A stretch of DNA of 64,000 nucleotides from an uncultured Paracoccaceae bacterium. Lineage in GTDB: Bacteria > Pseudomonadota > Alphaproteobacteria > Rhodobacterales > Rhodobacteraceae. The translations under genes were made by a program, and so were the position numbers. Location of the stretch: positions 1 through 64,000 of the forward strand of contig CALMSR010000050.1 in assembly GCA_937872465.1 (NCBI GenBank). Direction: 5' to 3'. The notes under the pieces were generated by a model. It was not told where the DNA came from. It did no database searches and worked only from the letters and a program-made list of their open reading frames with translations. Shown in pieces: positions 17,695 through 26,341 of this stretch; position 1 is the first letter of the stretch; every line of letters starts with the position of its first letter.

Positions 17695-19008
17695 ATGGCA
17701 TCGGATGACGCGGCGGGCCTCGGCACCTTCTCGACGCTCTCCATCGGCATCGGCGGCATGGTCGGCGGCGGAATCTTCGCGGTCACCGGCCTGACCATCG
17801 AAGTCACCAGGGGCGCCGCGCCGCTCGCCTTCGTCATCGCCGGGGTCGTCGCGCTCCTGACCAGCTATTCCTACCTGAAGCTGACGCTCGCCTTTCCGGG
17901 CGAGGGCGGAACCGTGGAATTCCTCAACCGCGGCTTCGGCGACGGCGTGCTGACCGGGGCGGCCAATATCCTGCTGCTCCTGAGCTACGTGGTGCTGCTG
18001 GCGGTCTATGCCTATGCCTTCGGCAGCTACGGCGCGGATTTCCTGCCTGAGGAGGGCCGCGGCTTCTGGCAGCACGCCCTGATCAGCGGCGTCCTGATCG
18101 GGCTGCTGGCGATCAACGTGCTGGCCGCCCGGCTGGTGATCCGCTCGGAGAATTTCTTCAACGGGCTGAAGATGCTGCTGCTCGGCGGCTTCATCCTCGC
18201 CGGCTTCCTCACGCCGATGGACTGGTCGCGGCTTTCACCGGAGTATGCGGTCAGCCCGATGGGGCTGATCGCCGGTGCCATGCTGATCTTCCTCAATTAC
18301 GAGGGGTTCGAGCTGATCGCCAATGCCTCGAAGGACGTCGCCGACCCCCGCCGCTCGCTGCCCGTGGCCTATATCGGCGGCGTGCTGATCGCCATCCTGC
18401 TCTATGCGCTGATCGCGATCGTGGTGCTGGGGCATCTGAGCTTCGAGGCGATCGCGGCTCGTCGCGACACGGCGCTCTCGGCCGCGGGCGAGGCGATCCT
18501 GGGGCGGGCGGGCTTCCTGGCCGTCGCGGTCGCGGCCCTGACCGCCACTTCCTCGGCGATCAACGCCACCTTCTACAGCACCGGCCGGCTGACCTACATC
18601 GTCGCCAAGACCGGCGAGCTGCCGCGCGAGCTGGAACGCCCGATCCGGGGCGAGCATGCCGAAGGCACGCTGATCGTGGCAGGCCTGGCGCTGCTGATCG
18701 CCAATCTCGTGCCGCTGGAGGCGATCGCCACCATGGGCAGCGCCGGGTTCCTGCTGATCTTCATGGGCGTCAACATCGCCAATGTCCGCCTCGCGCGCCA
18801 GACCGGCAGCCGTGCCTGGATCTCGGCGCTCGCGGCCTTGGCGACCGGCCTCGCGCTGGTGGTGCTCTGTGTCGAGGTCGACGAGAATCCCGCGACCCGC
18901 AACCATCTCTGGATCCTCGCGGGCATGATCGCGGTCTCGCTGGCGATCGAGATCGTCTATCGCGGGATCACCGGGCGCAGGCTGCGCCTGGGCGGCGCGC
19001 GGCGCTGA
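17695..19008 (+). CDS. APC superfamily amino acid permease
   Basis: This inner-membrane protein of 437 residues has about 12 hydrophobic segments. The first helix carries the glycine-rich substrate motif (TLSIGIGGMVGGGIFAVTG) typical of APC transporters, and helix 6 reads LIFLNYEGFELIANASKD. The conserved ATSSAINATFYSTGRLTY region follows. The ATG at 17695 has AGGGGAG upstream, and the longer open frame is not used. Substrate unknown. It is divergent from the NCS2 permease. Confidence 0.87.
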   Translation: MASDDAAGLGTFSTLSIGIGGMVGGGIFAVTGLTIEVTRGAAPLAFVIAGVVALLTSYSYLKLTLAFPGEGGTVEFLNRGFGDGVLTGAANILLLLSYVVLLAVYAYAFGSYGADFLPEEGRGFWQHALISGVLIGLLAINVLAARLVIRSENFFNGLKMLLLGGFILAGFLTPMDWSRLSPEYAVSPMGLIAGAMLIFLNYEGFELIANASKDVADPRRSLPVAYIGGVLIAILLYALIAIVVLGHLSFEAIAARRDTALSAAGEAILGRAGFLAVAVAALTATSSAINATFYSTGRLTYIVAKTGELPRELERPIRGEHAEGTLIVAGLALLIANLVPLEAIATMGSAGFLLIFMGVNIANVRLARQTGSRAWISALAALATGLALVVLCVEVDENPATRNHLWILAGMIAVSLAIEIVYRGITGRRLRLGGARR

Positions 19009-19042
19009 CCGCGCAGCCCGGCCGGCGGGAGCGCCGCCAGCC

Positions 19043-19402
<360 letters not shown>

Positions 19403-19468
19403 CTATCTAGACCTCCCGCCCGCGCTGGGCCATCCCCAATCACGACATTCTTGCCTTCGCGGAAAAAT

Positions 19469-19483
19469 GTTCTATCTTCGTTC
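19469..19483 (+). promoter_or_regulatory. LexA (SOS) box
   Basis: GTTCTATCTTCGTTC is an exact GTTC-N7-GTTC, the LexA-binding direct repeat established for Alphaproteobacteria. It lies 29 bp upstream of the GTG start of the OB-fold gene, so that two-gene unit should be induced by DNA damage. It also sits about 100 bp from the divergent ferredoxin start. I noticed no second exact copy elsewhere, but did not scan exhaustively. Confidence 0.75.
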
Positions 19484-19511
19484 GCATCGCGCATCCGCCC
19501 GTCCTGAGCCT

Positions 19512-19949
19512 GTGACCGACCCGAGCCCCTTCCGGCACCTTCGCCCGACCGCCAGCCGGCCGCCGCCCTGGCCGCGCCCGCCGCGGTGCCTGGCCGCCGG
19601 CGCGCTCGACGTCCCGCCGGACGGGGCGCGGGTGGCGGTCGCCGGGCTGGTGATCTGCCGCCAGCGCCCCGGCACGGCCAAGGGCGTGATCTTCCTCACG
19701 CTCGAGGACGAGACCGGCGTGGCCAATGTCGTGGTCTGGGCAGCGGTCTTCGAACGCTTCCGCCGCGCGGTGATCGCCGGGCGCTGCCTGAAGGTCACCG
19801 GCCGGCTGCAGCGCGACGGCGACGTGGTGCATCTGGTCGCCGAACGCGTCGAGGACATCTCCGCCCTGCTCGACGAGATCGTCACCCTGACCCTGCCCGA
19901 CGGCCCTCCGCCCGCCCCGAGCGGCCCCGAGGCGCGGTACGCGCCATGA
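19512..19949 (+). CDS. DnaE2-like C-terminal OB-fold fragment under SOS control
   Basis: This protein of about 145 residues matches only the extreme C-terminus of the error-prone polymerase DnaE2 (ImuC). It has the OB-fold strands [36 protein letters not shown], then [19 protein letters not shown]. The polymerase, PHP and finger domains are absent. I use the GTG at 19512, just after the LexA box. An ATG at 19467 would overlap the box. It may be the stump of a deleted imuA-imuB-dnaE2 operon or a small stand-alone nucleic-acid-binding protein. Its stop overlaps the next gene by 4 bp (ATGA). Confidence 0.65.
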   Translation: MTDPSPFRHLRPTASRPPPWPRPPRCLAAGALDVPPDGARVAVAGLVICRQRPGTAKGVIFLTLEDETGVANVVVWAAVFERFRRAVIAGRCLKVTGRLQRDGDVVHLVAERVEDISALLDEIVTLTLPDGPPPAPSGPEARYAP

Positions 19950-20500
19950 CGCTCGAGATCCGCCCCGCCGACTGGGAGGGCTTCGCCGCCGTCATGGGCG
20001 AGCGCGGCGGCTGCGGCGGCTGCTGGTGCATGCTCTGGCGCCGCTCGAAGGCCGAGATGGACGCCGGCATGGGGGCGCCCAACCGCGCGGCCATGGCCGA
20101 TCTCTTCGCCCCGGGCGATGGACCGGGCCTCGTCGCCCGGCGCGACGGCCTGCCGGTCGGATGGATCCAGGTCGACCGCCGCGCGGCCTTCCCGCGGCTC
20201 GCCCGATCGCGCGTGCTCCGGCCGGTCGATGCGCAACCGGTCTGGAGCGTCGCCTGCTTCCTCGTCGACCGGACCGCCCGCCGGCAGGGCGTCTCGGTGG
20301 CGCTGCTGCGCGCGGCCTGCGGTTTCGCCCGCGATCGCGGCGCCACCATCCTCGAAGGCTATCCCGTGGACCCGCCGAAGCCGCGCTATCCGCCGGTCTA
20401 TGCCTGGACCGGCTTCGTGGGCACCTTCCGCGCCGCCGGCTTCGAGGAGGTGGCGCGCCACGCGCCCACCCGGCCGATCATGCGGCGGCATCTCGCCTGA
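19946..20500 (+). CDS. GNAT family N-acetyltransferase, second gene of the SOS unit
   Basis: This 184-residue protein has the Cys-rich opening [13 protein letters not shown], which is characteristic of one GNAT subfamily, a central core [20 protein letters not shown] with the acetyl-CoA loop, and the C-terminal strand [18 protein letters not shown]. The substrate is unknown. Its ATG overlaps the stop of the OB-fold gene, so it should be co-transcribed and induced with it by DNA damage. That coupling, rather than the fold, is what makes it notable. Confidence 0.8.
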   Translation: MTLEIRPADWEGFAAVMGERGGCGGCWCMLWRRSKAEMDAGMGAPNRAAMADLFAPGDGPGLVARRDGLPVGWIQVDRRAAFPRLARSRVLRPVDAQPVWSVACFLVDRTARRQGVSVALLRAACGFARDRGATILEGYPVDPPKPRYPPVYAWTGFVGTFRAAGFEEVARHAPTRPIMRRHLA

Positions 20501-20713
20501 TACGGTATCCTGTATCTGAGGCGCGGCCTGGTTGAAAGCGGCTGCGGGGTCCGGCGGCCTGACGGTTTCCAGGTCCGCCGCCGCGCGGGCGCTTGCTGCC
20601 GTGCGGCGGCGCGATCATCGCCCAGCCCGGCCCCGGGCGCGAGTGCCCGCTCAACCATTGTCTGAAAACATGTGCAATAACAATATATTGCGCAGCGTTC
20701 CGCTGTGGGACAC

Positions 20714-20739
20714 CACCCCCGGCCGGCCCGCCGGGGGTG
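20714..20739 (+). terminator. GC-rich hairpin downstream of the SOS unit
   Basis: A perfect 9-bp stem with an 8-nt loop lies 213 bp past the acetyltransferase stop. There is no T run, so it is a weak terminator candidate or a structured RNA end. Confidence 0.3.
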
Positions 20740-20887
20740 CGCGGCAGGTCCATCGCACCAAGAGCGGCTTCGACGTCGGCGGGCTGAGTCGATCGGGCAG
20801 AGGTAGCAGGACATTCTTGCGGCTGAACCCGTCGGGAAGCATCCCGAGCCGATCGAGCGGACGCCGGATGAACGTCAACGAAAGGAG

Positions 20888-20918
20888 AAACCCCGCCGAG
20901 GCCAGCTCGGCGGGGTTT
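20888..20918 (-). terminator. Rho-independent terminator of degP
   Basis: AAACCCCGCCGAG pairs with CTCGGCGGGGTTT over 13 bp around a 5-nt loop, and on the minus strand the stem ends in a T-rich run. It sits about 50 bp past the degP stop codon. It is the clearest terminator of the window. Confidence 0.85.
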
Positions 20919-20966
20919 CTGTCGCTCCGGCGGAGGCGGGCGCGGCCCGCCTCCGGAGGGCATGGA

Positions 20967-22487
20967 TCAGCTGCTCAGGCTCAGCGCCACGAAGCGCGGC
21001 GTGCCGTCACGGCGTACCAGAAGCAGCAGCGAATTGCGCCCGGCTTCCTCGGCGGCCTCGATCTGGTCGCGCATGTCGCGCGGCGTGGCGACCGGCTCGC
21101 GGCCGACCTCGGTGATCAGGTCGCCTTCCCGCATTCCCTTCCCGAAGGCGTCCGAATCCTCCTCGACGCCCGTCACCACCAGCCCTTCGACATCCGCGTC
21201 GAGACCGAACTGCTGGCGCAGCGCCTCATCGACGGTCGCGAGCGTCATGCCGAGCACCACGGTCTCTTCCTGCGCCATGGACTTGTCGTCCCGAGGCGCG
21301 CCGGGCGCCGAGGCCAGCACCGGCTCCTCCAGCCGTCCGATCGCGACGCTGAGCCGCTCCTCCTTGCCGTCGCGGAAGACCACCACATCGACCTCGCGCC
21401 CGACCTCGGTATCCGCGACCACGCGCACCAGCTCGCGCGTGTCCTCGATCGCCTCGCCGTCGAATTCCAGGATCACGTCGCCGGACTTGACCCCGGCGGT
21501 CGCCGCCGGCCCCTCGGGCACGTCGGTGACCAGCGCGCCCGCGGCGACCTCGAGCCCGAGCGCGTCGGCCACGTCCGGATCGACATTCTGGATGCGCACC
21601 CCGAGCCACCCGCGCCGGGTCTCGCCGAAGTCGCGCAGCTGGGCCACGACCCGCTCCACCACCGCCGAGGACATGGCGAAGCCGATGCCAATCGAGCCGC
21701 CGTTGGGGCTCAGGATCGCGGTATTGACCCCGATCACCTCGCCGTCGACGTTGAAGAGCGGCCCGCCGGAATTGCCCCGGTTGATCGCCGCGTCGGTCTG
21801 GATGAAATCGTCGTAGGAGCCCTGGAGCGTGCGGTTCCGCGCCGAGACGATGCCGGCGGAGACCGAGAAGCCCTGGCCCAGCGGGTTGCCGATCGCCACC
21901 ACCCAGTCGCCGACCCGCGCCGCGTCGGAATCGCCGAAGCTCACGAAGGGCAGCGGATCCTCGCTCTCGACCTTCAGGAGCGCGATGTCGGTGCGCGGGT
22001 CGTGGCCGATCAGCTTCGCCGGCAGCTTGTCGCCGTCGAAGGTCTCGATCTCGATCTCGTCGGCGCTCTCGATGACGTGGTTGTTCGTGACGATATAGCC
22101 GTCCTCGGAGATGATGAAGCCCGAGCCGAGCGCGCTCGAGCGGCGCGGCACGCGCGGCATGCCGTTGCGTCCCCCCGGCTGGCGGTCGAGGAAGTCGTTG
22201 AAGAAGTCCTCGAAGGGCGAGCCCTCCGGCAGGACCGGGCGCATGCTGTCGTCGACCTGGGCCACGTTCGTGGTCGTGGTGATGTTGACCACCGCCGGGC
22301 TCAACCGTTCGGCGAGATCGGCGAAGCTCTCGGGCATGGCGCCCGTGAGCGCCATGGCCGGCGCGGTGTAGGTCGCCCCCAGCGGCATCGCCAGCGCCAG
22401 GGCCAGCGCCACCGCCGTCAGGGGCCGGGTCGCGCGCCGCAGGCCGGCGCTGGTGCTCTCGGGGGATACGGTCAGGCTATCCAACAT
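20967..22487 (-). CDS. degP: Periplasmic serine protease/chaperone of the Do (DegP/HtrA) family
   Basis: This 506-residue envelope quality-control protease has a signal-peptide-like hydrophobic stretch after about 25 residues. The trypsin-like catalytic triad appears as H (VTNNHVIE), D (PRTDIALLKV) and S (NRGNSGGPLFN). Two PDZ domains follow (RRGWLGVRIQNV onward, and a second near the C-terminus), as in DegP/DegQ. I choose the ATG at 22487 (AGGAGC site). The gene follows hflK-hflC-DUF2065, the usual alphaproteobacterial order, but the 132-bp gap contains its own putative promoter and operator repeats. Confidence 0.93.
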   Translation of the reverse strand: MLDSLTVSPESTSAGLRRATRPLTAVALALALAMPLGATYTAPAMALTGAMPESFADLAERLSPAVVNITTTTNVAQVDDSMRPVLPEGSPFEDFFNDFLDRQPGGRNGMPRVPRRSSALGSGFIISEDGYIVTNNHVIESADEIEIETFDGDKLPAKLIGHDPRTDIALLKVESEDPLPFVSFGDSDAARVGDWVVAIGNPLGQGFSVSAGIVSARNRTLQGSYDDFIQTDAAINRGNSGGPLFNVDGEVIGVNTAILSPNGGSIGIGFAMSSAVVERVVAQLRDFGETRRGWLGVRIQNVDPDVADALGLEVAAGALVTDVPEGPAATAGVKSGDVILEFDGEAIEDTRELVRVVADTEVGREVDVVVFRDGKEERLSVAIGRLEEPVLASAPGAPRDDKSMAQEETVVLGMTLATVDEALRQQFGLDADVEGLVVTGVEEDSDAFGKGMREGDLITEVGREPVATPRDMRDQIEAAEEAGRNSLLLLVRRDGTPRFVALSLSS

Positions 22488-22583
22488 CTCTGCTCCTAGC
22501 TCTCGGCTCCGGCGTCTGCGATGCGCCGTCGCCGTCTCTCCTCGTCTCACCTTTCAGTCGCGTATATAGCACTCTTCACGCAA

Positions 22584-22615
22584 GTCACGCCTTCGTGCCG
22601 TCACGCCGACGTGAC
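22584..22615. promoter_or_regulatory. Repeated GTCACG/CGTGAC sites upstream of degP
   Basis: A perfect inverted repeat (GTCACG, 4 bp, CGTGAC at 22600-22615) is followed toward degP by a third GTCACG copy at 22584-22589. The sites lie just upstream of a TATATA-like element near 22562-22568 on the degP side. This could be the binding site of an envelope-stress regulator, but the factor is unknown. Confidence 0.4.
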
Positions 22616-22619
22616 ACGC

Positions 22620-22808
22620 TCACCCCCTGGCGATCCAGACCAGCGTCACGCCCGCCGTCACCGCGAGCAGGCCGATCAGGCGCCGGTGCTCGACACCGAG
22701 CTGCTCGATCAGCTCCAGCACCTCGCGCAGACGCGAAGGGGCCAGTGCAAGCACCAGCCCCTCCAGGATCGCCACCAGCCCGAGGCCGAGCAGCAGATCG
22801 TCAATCAT
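22620..22808 (-). CDS. DUF2065 small membrane protein
   Basis: This 62-residue protein has two hydrophobic segments (DLLLGLGLVAILEGLVLAL and LIGLLAVTAGVTLVWIA) joined by a charged amphipathic linker, the form of the DUF2065 (YjeT-like) family. It overlaps the 3' end of hflC by 8 bp and so is translationally coupled to hflKC. Its role is unknown. In many proteobacteria it sits beside hflC, which suggests an accessory part of the HflKC/FtsH complex. Confidence 0.8.
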   Translation of the reverse strand: MIDDLLLGLGLVAILEGLVLALAPSRLREVLELIEQLGVEHRRLIGLLAVTAGVTLVWIARG

Positions 22809-23718
22809 TCGCGTCCGCGCCGCCCTCCGCAGCCCCCGCCGCCGCCGTTGGCCGGCCCGAGGGCGAGCTCAGGTAATCGAAGAACGTGCTGTCGGGTTCC
22901 GCCATCAGCGTCGTGTTCTCGCCTTTCAGCGAAGACTTGTAGGCCTCCATCGAGCGCAGGAAGGCGAAGAACTCCTCATCGCCGGTATAGGCCTCGGCCA
23001 GGATGCGGTTGCGCTCCGCATCGGCCTCGCCGCGGATGATGTTGGCGTCGCGCTCGGCCTCCGAGACGATCTCGATCGCGGTCCGGTCGGCCTGGGCGCG
23101 CAGGCGCTGCGCCGCCTCGTTGCCGCGGGCGCGCTCGTCGGCCGCCTCGCGCTCGCGCTCGGCCTTCATGCGCTCGAAGGTCGCCGTCAGGTTCTGCTCG
23201 GGCAGGTCGGCGCGCTTGAGCCGAACGTCGATGATGTCGACGCCCAGGTCGCGGGCCTCGATGATCGAGGCGTCGCGGATGCGGTTCATCAGCCCGACCC
23301 GGTCCGCCGAGAGCACCGCCTCCGACCGCACCGAGCCCAGCGCCTCGCGCACGTTGGCGGTCAGGATCGCCTCGAGCCGCTGTTCGGCCGCGGCCATGCC
23401 GCCGACACCGACGGCGCGGCGGAACTGCTCCACGTCCGCGATGCGCCAGCGGGCGAAGGCATCGACGATCAGCCGCCGGTCGTCGAGCGGCGTGACCTCG
23501 AGCGCGCTGGTCTCCAGGCCCTGGATCCGCGAGTCGTAGAAGACCACGTTCTGGATGAAGGGCACCTTCGCCGCGAGGCCCGGATCCTCCTTGACCGCCT
23601 TTACCTGGCCGAACTGCAGCACCATCGCCTTCTGCCGCTCGTCGACGACGAAGAATGCGTTGACCGCCAGGAAGGCGATCGCCACGAGGAGGATCACGAG
23701 GATGGGAAAGCGGCGCAT
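22801..23718 (-). CDS. hflC: HflC, protease modulator (SPFH/prohibitin family)
   Basis: This 305-residue protein has one N-terminal membrane anchor (FPILVILLVAIAFLAVNAFF) and a periplasmic SPFH domain (VDERQKAMVLQFGQVKAVKE, LIVDAFARWRIADVEQFRRAV). A long Ala/Arg/Glu-rich helix follows (ERMKAEREREAADERARGN). With HflK it forms the ring that encloses and restrains the FtsH protease. The ATG at 23718 overlaps the hflK stop by one base. A GTG one codon earlier is also possible. Confidence 0.93.
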   Translation of the reverse strand: MRRFPILVILLVAIAFLAVNAFFVVDERQKAMVLQFGQVKAVKEDPGLAAKVPFIQNVVFYDSRIQGLETSALEVTPLDDRRLIVDAFARWRIADVEQFRRAVGVGGMAAAEQRLEAILTANVREALGSVRSEAVLSADRVGLMNRIRDASIIEARDLGVDIIDVRLKRADLPEQNLTATFERMKAEREREAADERARGNEAAQRLRAQADRTAIEIVSEAERDANIIRGEADAERNRILAEAYTGDEEFFAFLRSMEAYKSSLKGENTTLMAEPDSTFFDYLSSPSGRPTAAAGAAEGGADAND

Positions 23719-24911
23719 CACTGGGTCACCTCCTGCTGGCGGCGCAGTTCGTTGAGGGGCAGATAGGGCACCACGCCCTGGCCGCCGCCCGCGGCGTTCG
23801 GCGTGTCCATGAGGAACATCTGCACGTCTCCCAGCACATCCTCCATCGTCTCCAGATAGAGGCGCTGCCGCGTCACGTCCGGCGCCTTGACATATTCCGT
23901 GAGCACCGCCCTGAAACGGCTCGCCTCGCCGGTGGCGGCATTGACCACCTGCGCGCGATAGCCTTCGGCCTGCTGCAGGGTCTGCGCAGATTCGCCGCGG
24001 GCGCTCGCCAGCCGCTCGTTGGCATAGGCATCGGCGCGGTTCTGCAGGGTCGAGCGCTCCTGCCGGGCCGCCTGCACCTCGCGGAAGGCGTCGATGACCT
24101 CGCTCGGCGGGTCGGCCTTGTCGAAGTTGAGGCGGACGATGTTCACGCCCGAGCCGTATTCGTCCAGCGTGGCCTGGATCAGTTCCCGCACCTCCTGGCT
24201 GATGATGCCGCGGTCGCGGCTCAGGATCGGCGAGAGCTCGGAGCGCGACACGACCTCGCGCATCGCCGATTCCGACACCGCCTCGATGGTCGATTCCGGA
24301 TTGGAGAGGTTGAAGAGGAACTGCGCCGGATCGCTCACGTTCCAGACCACCTCGAAATTGATGTCGACGATGTTCTCGTCACCGGTCAGCATCAGCCCCT
24401 CGCTGGCGCCGCGCACCGTGCCCGAGCCGATCTCGACCGTGTTCTCCCGCGTCACCGGCAGGATCTCGTGGGTCACGATCGGCCAAGGCGCAAAATTGAG
24501 ACCGGGATTCTTGACGCATTCCCCGCGGCACTTGCCGAAGGTCAGCTCCACCGACTGCTCCTCGGGCTTGACCGTGTAGAAAGACATCAGGAGCCAGACG
24601 CCGACCAGCCCCAGCGCGATCAACCCCAGCCCGCGCTTGCCGATGCCCGGGCTTCCGCCACCGCCGCCACCCGGCCCGCGGCCGCCGCCACCGGACTTCC
24701 GCCCGCCCATCAGGATCTTCAGCTGCTCCTGGCCCTTACGCACGATCTCGTCGATGTCGGGCACCTGCGGCGATCCGCCGGGGCCACCCTTCCCGCCCTT
24801 GCCGCCGCCAGTGCCCCAGGGGCCGCGTCCGCCGCCGTCCTTGCCGTCGCCGTCGCCGCCGTTCCTATCGCCGCCACTGCCCCAAGGGCCGCCGTTCTTG
24901 CTGTAAGGCAT
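23718..24911 (-). CDS. hflK: HflK, protease modulator (SPFH/prohibitin family)
   Basis: This 397-residue partner of HflC has a cytoplasmic Gly/Lys-rich N-terminal tail of about 85 residues, a single membrane helix (LGLIALGLVGVWLLMSFY), and an SPFH domain beginning YTVKPEEQSVELTFGK. A coiled coil (REVQAARQERSTLQNRADAY) and the conserved end VVPYLPLNELRRQQEVTQ follow. It heads the hflK-hflC-DUF2065 cluster. The Gly-rich tail is typical of the family and not an artefact. Confidence 0.94.
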   Translation of the reverse strand: MPYSKNGGPWGSGGDRNGGDGDGKDGGGRGPWGTGGGKGGKGGPGGSPQVPDIDEIVRKGQEQLKILMGGRKSGGGGRGPGGGGGGSPGIGKRGLGLIALGLVGVWLLMSFYTVKPEEQSVELTFGKCRGECVKNPGLNFAPWPIVTHEILPVTRENTVEIGSGTVRGASEGLMLTGDENIVDINFEVVWNVSDPAQFLFNLSNPESTIEAVSESAMREVVSRSELSPILSRDRGIISQEVRELIQATLDEYGSGVNIVRLNFDKADPPSEVIDAFREVQAARQERSTLQNRADAYANERLASARGESAQTLQQAEGYRAQVVNAATGEASRFRAVLTEYVKAPDVTRQRLYLETMEDVLGDVQMFLMDTPNAAGGGQGVVPYLPLNELRRQQEVTQ

Positions 24912-24984
24912 TCGCCTTCGCGCTCCTCATTCCCTATGTCAGGCTCGCAGGTTAGTTGTTCCCGCGACCGTCGATTTCAAGATG

Positions 24985-26334
24985 TCACGCCGCGTCGGAG
25001 CGCATCGTGACCAGCTCTTCGGCGGCGGTGGGATGCACCGCCATCGTGGAATCGAAGTCTTCCTTGGTCGCACCCATGCGGATCGCGACGGCGGCGAGCT
25101 GCACCAACTCCGCCGCGCCCGGCCCGACGATATGGCAGCCCAGGACCCGGCGGCTGCCGGCCTCGACCACCAGTTTCATCAGCATCTTCTCCCGACGCCC
25201 CGCGAGGATATTGGCCATCGGCCGGAAGCGCGTGCGGTAGATCTCCACGCCCCCCGCGGCCCGCGCCTCGGCCTCGGTCATCCCGACGGTGGCTAGCTCG
25301 GGCCGGGTGAAGACCGCGGTGGGGATCATGAGATGGTCCGGCCGGACCGGCTGCGCCTTGAAGACCGTCCGGGCGAAGGCCTCGCCCTCGCGGATCGCCA
25401 CCGGCGTCAGCGCCGCGCGGTGGGTCACGTCGCCCACGGCGAAGATCGACGGCACCCCGCTCTGCGACCATGCATCGACCGCCACGGCGCCGTCGGCCTT
25501 CAGCTCGACCCCGAGCCGTTCGAGCCCCAGTCCGGCGGTATTGGGGCGGCGCCCGGTGGCGAAGAGCACCGCATCGACCAGATGCGCCTCGCCGTTGTCG
25601 AGCTCGACGCGCAGGCCCCCGCGGTCCCGCGCGATCGACACCAGGTCGCGCTGGATCTCCAGCACGATGCCGCGCTCCCGCATCGCCGCGGCGAGGTGGT
25701 CGCGCAGATCCGCGTCGAAGCCGCGCAGGATCTGGTCCCCCCGGTAGAGCTGGGTCACATGGGTGCCGAGCCCGTTCATGATCCCGGCGAATTCGCAGGC
25801 GATGTAGCCGCCGCCGACGATGATCATGCGCCCGGGCTGCGCCTCGAGCTGGAACATCTCGTTGGAGGTGATCCCGAGCTCGCTGCCGGGGATTTCGGGC
25901 ACCACCGGCCAGCCGCCGGTGGCGATCAGCAGGTGCTTGGCGGTATATTCCGCGCCCGTCGCGAGCCGCACCCGATGCGCGTCGGCCACCACCGCCCGCG
26001 CGCCGAAGAGCGCCACCCCCGCCCGCCGCAGCCCGTCGTGATAGACCGCCTCCAGCCGCGAGATCTCGGCATCCTTGGCCGCGATCAGGTCGCACCACTC
26101 GAATCGGGCGGGACCGACCTTCCAGCCGTAGCCGCGCGCATCCTCGAAGGCATCCGCGAAACCCGCGGCATAGACCATCAGCTTCTTGGGAACGCAGCCG
26201 CGGATCACGCAGGTGCCGCCGTAGCGGTATTCCTCGGCCAGCCCGACCCGCGCGCCGGCCTCGGCCGCCACCCGGGCGGCGCGCACGCCGCCGGAGCCGC
26301 CGCCGATCACGAAGAGGTCGAAATCGAAACTCAC
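24985..26334 (-). CDS. gor: Glutathione-disulfide reductase
   Basis: This 449-residue flavoenzyme reduces oxidised glutathione with NADPH. It has the FAD-binding GGGSGGVRAAR, the redox disulfide C42/C47 in GGTCVIRGCVPKK, the NADPH-binding GGGYIACEFAGI, the second FAD motif (PSIFAVGDVTHRAALTPVA) and the C-terminal catalytic HPTAAEE. The start is GTG at 26334, 7 bp after the rpiA stop, so the two genes form an operon. It supplies reduced glutathione for the transferases elsewhere in the window. Confidence 0.93.
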   Translation of the reverse strand: MSFDFDLFVIGGGSGGVRAARVAAEAGARVGLAEEYRYGGTCVIRGCVPKKLMVYAAGFADAFEDARGYGWKVGPARFEWCDLIAAKDAEISRLEAVYHDGLRRAGVALFGARAVVADAHRVRLATGAEYTAKHLLIATGGWPVVPEIPGSELGITSNEMFQLEAQPGRMIIVGGGYIACEFAGIMNGLGTHVTQLYRGDQILRGFDADLRDHLAAAMRERGIVLEIQRDLVSIARDRGGLRVELDNGEAHLVDAVLFATGRRPNTAGLGLERLGVELKADGAVAVDAWSQSGVPSIFAVGDVTHRAALTPVAIREGEAFARTVFKAQPVRPDHLMIPTAVFTRPELATVGMTEAEARAAGGVEIYRTRFRPMANILAGRREKMLMKLVVEAGSRRVLGCHIVGPGAAELVQLAAVAIRMGATKEDFDSTMAVHPTAAEELVTMRSDAA

Positions 26335-26341
26335 CCGGGCC

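Larger units (their letters stand above)
20501..20966. other. Intergenic region between the GNAT and degP genes
   Basis: No protein-like frame is seen over 466 bp. The region holds an AT-rich patch at 20662-20700 with a 6-bp inverted repeat (GCAATA, 6 nt, TATTGC), a GC-rich 9-bp hairpin at 20714-20739 (CACCCCCGG / CCGGGGGTG), and the strong degP terminator at 20888-20918. The AT-rich patch could be a promoter, but no gene follows it convincingly on either strand. Confidence 0.55.

Noticed and set aside
24637..24911. Pro/Gly-rich plus-strand frame opposite the hflK 5' end
   Set aside because: It is the antisense of the Gly/Lys-rich tail of HflK, which is typical of that family.
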